Of a stretch of 8,255 bases of DNA, positions 5,342 to 8,255 are shown piece after piece. The notes beneath the pieces were generated by a model that made no database searches, was not told the origin of the DNA, and saw only the letters and a program-made list of their open reading frames with translations. The DNA lies in contig JACDCN010000080.1 in NCBI GenBank assembly GCA_013817555.1, positions 1 through 8,255 on the forward strand, read 5' to 3'. Every line of letters starts with the position of its first letter. Position 1 is the first letter of the stretch. This stretch comes from Actinomycetota bacterium (GTDB lineage: Bacteria; Actinomycetota; Thermoleophilia; Gaiellales; Gaiellaceae). Position numbers and translations under genes: made by a program.

Positions 5342-6346
5342 GTGAAGCGCTTTGCGGGCATCCTGGTCGCGCTGGGACTGATCGGCCTGGCAGCGGCGTT
5401 CACTCTCTGGATCCTCCCTGCGGAGGAGTTCATCTTCACCCCCGGGAATGCGAAGCCTCTCGCCGAGCGGGTCACTGTCGAGGGCGCGCGCCCGATCGAG
5501 GAAGGTGACGTGTACTACGTCGACGTATTCGTTCGCCGGACCACACGGCTCGAAGATCTCCTTCCGTTCCTGCGCCCGGAAGGATCCACCGTCGTCCCGG
5601 AGCAGGCGCTCCTACCGGCCGGCACCTCTGAAGCCGAGCGAGACCGCCAGACAGCAGCCGAGATGAGCCGCTCGGAGCTCGTAGCCTCCGCGGTCGCCCT
5701 TCGGGCTTTAGGGCAGGACGTCGTCGCGAAACCGCAGGGAGCACTCGTGATCGACGTCGCCTCCGACGTCCCCGCGGCGGCTGAAATCGACTCCGGAGAC
5801 GTGATCGTGGCGGTAGACGGCGTCGCTGTGCAGACCCCCGACGAGCTGCGTCGCGAGATCGGGCGGCGCAAGCCGAGGGACGAGGTCGAGCTCACCCTGC
5901 AACGCGACGACGAGACGCTGAAGGTGTCGGTCAAGACGGTGGCCAGCCCGGAGGATCCCAACCGGGCGATCGTCGGCATCAGAGTCGACCAGCAGGCCGA
6001 CATCGAGGTTCCTATCGACATCGACATCGATCTCGGTCGCGTGGGCGGGCCCTCCGCCGGGTTGCCCTTCGCGCTCGAGATCGCGCGCGCGCTCGGGCGT
6101 GACGTCACACACGGATGCAATATCGCCGCCACCGGAGAGCTCGCGCTCGACGGAACGGTGCTCTCTGTCGGCGGGCTGCGGCAGAAGACGATTGCCGCGC
6201 GCAATGCGGATGTGGATGCCTTCGTGGTGCCGGCGGGCGCGAACGCGGAGGAGGCACGGCAGCATGCGGGAGATCTGGAGGTCATCCCTGTGGAGAGTTT
6301 TCAACAGGCGTTGCGGACATTGACAACGACTGGTAGAAAGTGCTGA
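5342..6346 (+). CDS. Membrane-anchored PDZ / Lon-type serine protease (YlbL-like)
   Basis: A 334-residue protein with one N-terminal membrane segment (about residues 5-25, FAGILVALGLIGLAAAFTLW), a long extracytoplasmic N-domain, a PDZ domain (about 125-200, including GDVIVAVDGVAVQTPDELR) and a C-terminal Lon (S16) proteolytic domain (about 205-330). The Ser-Lys dyad is present: Ser238 in GRVGGPSAGLPFAL and Lys282 in GGLRQKTIAA, 44 residues apart, against 43 in E. coli Lon. There is no AAA+ ATPase domain, so this is the ATP-independent surface form widespread in Firmicutes and Actinobacteria. By orientation the protease domain should act outside the cytoplasmic membrane. The start is a GTG at 5342 directly before Lys-Arg and the hydrophobic segment; no good ribosome binding site precedes it. 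Family is firm; substrate is unknown. Confidence 0.92.
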   Translation: MKRFAGILVALGLIGLAAAFTLWILPAEEFIFTPGNAKPLAERVTVEGARPIEEGDVYYVDVFVRRTTRLEDLLPFLRPEGSTVVPEQALLPAGTSEAERDRQTAAEMSRSELVASAVALRALGQDVVAKPQGALVIDVASDVPAAAEIDSGDVIVAVDGVAVQTPDELRREIGRRKPRDEVELTLQRDDETLKVSVKTVASPEDPNRAIVGIRVDQQADIEVPIDIDIDLGRVGGPSAGLPFALEIARALGRDVTHGCNIAATGELALDGTVLSVGGLRQKTIAARNADVDAFVVPAGANAEEARQHAGDLEVIPVESFQQALRTLTTTGRKC

Positions 6347-6475
6347 CTTTGCAGGGCTTTTGGCCATTCTGAGAACAGGCGCAAATTGCGGCGAATTTGT
6401 CTCCTAGGGGGTTGTCGGAATGCGACCTGCTCGCCAGAATGCGGGCTGGTCGCTGAGGGGCGGCCGCTTCGGAGA
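6347..6475 (+). other. AT-richer spacer with a dyad and short direct repeats
   Basis: 129 bases between the protease stop and the four-cysteine gene, visibly lower in GC than the rest of the window in its first 60 bases. It holds the perfect dyad CAAATT-N6-AATTTG (6382-6399) and a 17-base imperfect direct repeat with a 19-base period (6418-6434 and 6437-6453, 14 of 17 identical). No gene or obvious intrinsic terminator was seen. Confidence 0.45.
6412..6440 (+). promoter_or_regulatory. Candidate sigma-70-type promoter of the four-cysteine gene
   Basis: TTGTCG (6412-6417), a 17-base spacer and CAGAAT (6435-6440) approximate the -35/-10 consensus and would start transcription near 6447, about 30 bases before the ATG at 6476. 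The second copy of the direct repeat overlaps the -10. Tentative, since this is only a consensus match. Confidence 0.3.
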
Positions 6476-6664
6476 ATGACGAAGATACGCTCACCCGCCA
6501 CCTGCGACGACTGCTACTTCCGGCGCGAGGGTCTCTGTGCCCTCCCTGGGAATCAGCCGTGTCCGACCTTCCGCGCGGCACAGGCCGGTGTTCTCTCGCC
6601 ACCGCGGCAGCCGCAGCTCGTACCGCGTCCGCTTCCGCGCGTCGCGGTCGGTCACGCCGCCTAA
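6476..6664 (+). CDS. Small four-cysteine protein (62 residues)
   Basis: Reads MTKIRSPATCDDCYFRREGL, then CALPGNQPCPTFR, then a proline-rich basic tail of about 29 residues. Cys10, Cys13, Cys21 and Cys29 give the spacing C-x2-C-x7-C-x7-C, a compact arrangement suited to one zinc ion or an iron-sulfur cluster. YFRREGLCAL and PCPTFR look like constrained motifs rather than random translation. The tail (VLSPPRQPQLVPRPLPRV) looks disordered. No signal peptide or membrane segment. The ATG at 6476 is chosen because the cysteine motif follows at once. GGAGA directly abuts it, too close for an ordinary ribosome site, and a GAGGGG lies about 16 bases upstream, so start usage is uncertain; an in-frame upstream ATG at 6386 is possible. 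It uses ATA, TCA and two TGT codons, less GC-biased than its neighbours. Gene status is probable; function unknown. Confidence 0.6.
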   Translation: MTKIRSPATCDDCYFRREGLCALPGNQPCPTFRAAQAGVLSPPRQPQLVPRPLPRVAVGHAA

Positions 6665-6672
6665 GAGCCCTA

Positions 6673-6694
6673 AGTGCTTCCCGCCGTAAATACG
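6673..6694 (+). repeat. Left arm of a perfect 22-bp inverted repeat
   Basis: Begins AGTGCTTCCCGCCGT and continues to TACG; every base matches the reverse complement of 6816-6837. With one unpaired A at 6672 the match extends three more bases (CCT, 6669-6671, against AGG, 6838-6840). It starts 9 bases after the stop codon of the four-cysteine gene. It contains the dyad CGTAAATACG (6685-6694). Confidence 0.9.
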
Positions 6695-6746
6695 CCCGCA
6701 CTTCGCGCCCCTCGCGAACACTTCGCATGCCGTCGTCCACAGTCGG

Positions 6747-6768
6747 GCCAATATCCAAGAATATTGGC
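6747..6768. repeat. 8-bp hairpin inside the inverted-repeat interval
   Basis: GCCAATAT (6747-6754) and ATATTGGC (6761-6768) are perfect reverse complements around the loop CCAAGA. It lies roughly mid-way between the two 22-bp arms, so a transcript of the interval could fold as a long closed stem with an internal stem-loop. There is no T-tract, so it is not an ordinary intrinsic terminator. Confidence 0.7.
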
Positions 6769-6815
6769 GCTCCCTGCGTCCTAGGCCTGCTCGGTTCTCG
6801 CCGGCGAATCGCGAC

Positions 6816-6837
6816 CGTATTTACGGCGGGAAGCACT
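6816..6837 (-). repeat. Right arm of a perfect 22-bp inverted repeat
   Basis: Exact reverse complement of 6673-6694, 121 bases away. It contains the dyad CCGTATTTACGG (6815-6826) and its last base is the first base of the lapA TAGGAT box, so the arm fills the -35/-10 spacer region of that promoter. Confidence 0.9.
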
Positions 6838-6842
6838 AGGAT
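6837..6842 (+). promoter_or_regulatory. Candidate -10 box of the leaderless LapA-domain gene
   Basis: TAGGAT is followed by seven bases (CCGCGTC) and the GTG start at 6850. This is the spacing expected when the start codon is itself the transcription start, and there is no space for a Shine-Dalgarno site. It supports GTG 6850 over longer in-frame starts. Confidence 0.6.
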
Positions 6843-6849
6843 CCGCGTC

Positions 6850-7101
6850 GTGGAACCGCAAAGCTCGATCCCGACGCGGGAGAAGCGCGACATTCCCTGG
6901 ACGCTCATCGGGTTCGCCGTGCTTGCCGTCTACGCGGTCCTGATCATCGTGCTGAACAGGGAGCAGGTGGACATCAGCTTCGTCTTCTTCTCGACGAGGA
7001 TCTCGAAGCTTGTCCTGATTCTCCTCTGTCTCGGCATCGGGTTCGCAGGCGGCTTCCTGTTCGACCGCTGGCGCGTGCGCCGGAACCGCCGCTCAGCGTA
7101 A
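6850..7101 (+). CDS. LapA-domain (DUF1049) two-pass membrane protein
   Basis: An 83-residue protein with a charged cytoplasmic N-terminus, a first membrane helix (about 17-35, WTLIGFAVLAVYAVLIIVL) and the short loop NREQVDISFVFFSTRIS. A second helix follows (about 53-71, KLVLILLCLGIGFAGGFLF), then a strongly basic tail, DRWRVRRNRRSA. The Asn followed by V-x-I/V-x-F-V-F-F between two helices, and the small-residue GIGFAGG second helix, are the signature of the LapA/DUF1049 domain. In E. coli LapA (YciS) works with LapB in lipopolysaccharide assembly. Actinobacteria mostly lack LPS, so that role should not be transferred and the function here is open. The start is GTG at 6850, 7 bases from a TAGGAT box. 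Its last 9 bases overlap the end of the convergent aminotransferase gene. Confidence 0.85.
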   Translation: MEPQSSIPTREKRDIPWTLIGFAVLAVYAVLIIVLNREQVDISFVFFSTRISKLVLILLCLGIGFAGGFLFDRWRVRRNRRSA

Positions 7102-8190
7102 GAGCGTCCCAAGCACCGATACCCCCTCCGCGATCCGCTCAGGAGTCTCGTAGCTGAAGGCGAGCCGCACCGACGAGTCACCGCGTCCCGAGCGCGGCGG
7201 GAAGAAGTCCTCGCCCCGGACGATCCCAACGCCGCTCTCGGCGGCGCGCGTCGCGAGCTCGGATGCGCTCGCACCTTGCGGAAGGTCGAGCCAGATGAAG
7301 TATCCACCCTGAGGCCGACTCCAGGACGAACCCGTCGGGAGCTCGCGCTCGAGCGCCTCTAGCATCGCATCGCGCCGCACTCGAAGCTCCGACCGAACGC
7401 GTTCCAGGTTCGGTTCGAAGCGGCCTCGCTCGATGAGCTCCGCGATCGTGGCCTGAGTGAGATAGGGCGGCGAGATGTAAGTCGAGACCGCGCGCTCCTC
7501 AAAGGCTGCGGCCTCAGCGGCGGGAAGGACAAAGTACCCGGTTCTGAGCCCGGGAGCCACGGTCTTCGAGAACGAGGATGTGTGCGTGACGAGCGCGCCG
7601 GGCATCAGCTCGTGCAGTGTCGTGACCGAGTCGCCCTCGTAGCGGACGAGCCCGTACGGGTCGTCCTCGAGCACCGGAAGACCGTGTCGCTCGGCAATCT
7701 CGGCGATTCGCACCCGCCGCTCGGCCGAGAGCGTGCGCCCGCTGGGGTTCTGAAAGGTCGGGATCGTGTACAGAAACGAAGGTTTATCGTCCGTCCGTCG
7801 AAGCTCGTCCTCCAAGGCGCTCGGATCGAGCCCTTGCTCGTCCATGTCGAGCGACACCACCTCGGCGTTCTCGCGGGCGAGGATCTTCAGCGGGCGGTCG
7901 TAGCTCGGCCCCTCGACGAGAACCCGCCCCGGCCGGCGCGCGAGCGCCTCGGCGGCGTACAGCACGAAGCCGTGCAACCCGCCGACGGTCAGGACGACAC
8001 GACTGGGCTCGACCTCGTGCCGCGCAGCGACCCACTCACGCAGGGGCCCGTATCCGCCGCCCGGTCCATACGCGAAGATGCGGGCGCCGTCACGCTGCGC
8101 GACCGCGTGGGCGCAGTCTGCGAGCTCGACGGCCGGAATCAGCTCCGGAGCAGGCGCCCCGCGCGCGAAGGAGATCGGCTGCTCGGACAT
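7093..8190 (-). CDS. PLP-dependent aminotransferase, fold type I (2-aminoadipate transaminase / MocR-like, stand-alone)
   Basis: Class I/II aminotransferase of 365 residues. PLP-site features: YGPGGGYGPLREWVA (41-55), TVGGLHGF (68-75, in place of the usual xxGSQQG stretch), PTFQNPSG (144-151, with Asn148), LEDDPYG (174-180; Asp177 for the pyridine nitrogen, Tyr179), SSFSKTVAPGLRTGY (205-219; Lys209 forms the Schiff base) and VRLAFS (341-346; Arg342 for the substrate carboxylate). This pattern is close to LysN-type 2-aminoadipate/aromatic transaminases and to the catalytic half of MocR regulators. There is no N-terminal winged-helix domain, so it is an enzyme, not a MocR regulator. Start: ATG at 8190, 7 bases after TAGGCT; an in-frame GTG at 8217 would place the -10-like box inside the gene. 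Substrate not determinable. It converges on, and overlaps, the LapA-domain gene by 9 bases. Confidence 0.9.
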   Translation of the reverse strand: MSEQPISFARGAPAPELIPAVELADCAHAVAQRDGARIFAYGPGGGYGPLREWVAARHEVEPSRVVLTVGGLHGFVLYAAEALARRPGRVLVEGPSYDRPLKILARENAEVVSLDMDEQGLDPSALEDELRRTDDKPSFLYTIPTFQNPSGRTLSAERRVRIAEIAERHGLPVLEDDPYGLVRYEGDSVTTLHELMPGALVTHTSSFSKTVAPGLRTGYFVLPAAEAAAFEERAVSTYISPPYLTQATIAELIERGRFEPNLERVRSELRVRRDAMLEALERELPTGSSWSRPQGGYFIWLDLPQGASASELATRAAESGVGIVRGEDFFPPRSGRGDSSVRLAFSYETPERIAEGVSVLGTLLR

Positions 8191-8197
8191 GCGCGCG

Positions 8198-8203
8198 AGC
8201 CTA
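8198..8203 (-). promoter_or_regulatory. Candidate -10 box of the leaderless aminotransferase gene
   Basis: On the minus strand TAGGCT is followed by seven bases (CGCGCGC) and ATG 8190, the same geometry as TAGGAT-N7-GTG at lapA. TTGACA occurs upstream on the same strand (8225-8230), but the 21-base spacing is too long for a standard -35/-10 pair. Confidence 0.5.
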
Positions 8204-8206
8204 GCG

Positions 8207-8217
8207 GTGTCAGACAC
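8207..8217. promoter_or_regulatory. Candidate operator: 11-bp palindrome before the aminotransferase
   Basis: GTGTCAGACAC is a perfect palindrome about a central base, immediately upstream of the TAGGCT box. The half-site GTGTCA recurs at 8224-8229 in direct orientation, 17 bases on. The placement would let a bound protein block the promoter. The regulator is unknown and no regulator gene is in the window. Confidence 0.4.
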
Positions 8218-8255
8218 TGAATCGTGTCAAGGCCAGAGTGCGGCGATTTGGCGAG

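Larger units (their letters stand above)
6665..6849. other. 185-base gap containing a 22-bp inverted repeat and nested dyads
   Basis: No gene is seen here. The stretch is framed by a long perfect inverted repeat (6673-6694 and 6816-6837) and has an 8-bp internal hairpin (6747-6754 with 6761-6768, loop CCAAGA). It ends in the lapA promoter box. CGCTCCCTGCGTCCT (6768-6782) also occurs in inverse orientation in the gap before the protease gene. Confidence 0.6.

Noticed and set aside
6290..6310. Two DnaA-box-like 9-mers (TGTGGAGAG, TTTTCAACA) suggesting a replication origin
   Set aside because: Each matches only 7 of 9 positions. They lie inside the protease coding end, and no dnaA, dnaN or AT-rich unwinding element is nearby.
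6320..6348. TTGACA at 6320 as a -35 element
   Set aside because: The sequences 16-18 bases downstream (around CTGACT) do not resemble a -10 box, and it lies inside the end of the protease gene.
6491..6908. Minus-strand open frames across the four-cysteine gene and the inverted repeat
   Set aside because: Arg-rich translations with no motif, crossing the inverted repeat and the lapA start; the plus-strand four-Cys frame is far more constrained.
8191..8217. GTG at 8217 as the aminotransferase start
   Set aside because: It would add nine residues outside the family's conserved N-terminus and place the TAGGCT box and palindrome inside the coding region. ATG 8190 has the leaderless geometry seen at lapA.

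Overview
The window is GC-rich bacterial chromosome with densely packed genes, frequent GTG starts, 4-base start/stop overlaps and several start codons lying 7-10 bases after a TANNNT box, with no room for a Shine-Dalgarno site. That pattern, with the protein types, points to an actinomycete-like (Actinomycetota) genome, perhaps a deep-branching class such as Thermoleophilia. The phylum is a fair inference; the class is a guess. No phage, transposase, rRNA, tRNA or CRISPR was seen.

Layout. Positions 1-206 hold the C-terminal HRDC domain of a helicase that starts outside the window. Facing it is a tightly overlapping minus-strand operon read from 2316 to 246: citrate synthase (gltA), a small HEAT-repeat protein, and PurE of purine synthesis. 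A 60-base divergent promoter region (2317-2376) separates it from a plus-strand operon: isocitrate dehydrogenase (icd), malate dehydrogenase (mdh), and a short-chain dehydrogenase (SDR) relative whose catalytic Tyr and Lys are replaced. The three TCA-cycle enzymes thus flank one shared promoter region in which both strands carry a TANNNT box exactly 10 bases from the start codon.

A 186-base gap (5156-5341) with a dense set of GGACGY/RCGTCC hexamers and mutually exclusive stems precedes a membrane-anchored PDZ/Lon-type serine protease (YlbL-like). Next come an AT-richer spacer with dyads (6347-6475), a 62-residue protein with four cysteines in a compact motif, and a 185-base gap holding a perfect 22-bp inverted repeat. 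The right arm of this repeat abuts the promoter of a LapA-domain (DUF1049) two-TM membrane protein. That gene overlaps end-to-end by 9 bases with a convergent fold-type I PLP aminotransferase, whose leaderless start at 8190 is preceded by a perfect 11-bp palindrome.

How the genes work together. Oxaloacetate formation (Mdh), condensation with acetyl-CoA (GltA) and oxidative decarboxylation of isocitrate (Icd) are co-localised; aconitase is not here. Icd carries residues typical of NADP use while Mdh carries the Asp typical of NAD use, so the cluster may split NADPH and NADH production. I see no proven new system. The least explained material is the non-coding and small-gene block between 6347 and 6850, together with the structured gap at 5156-5341, with which it shares an exact 15-base sequence in inverse orientation.
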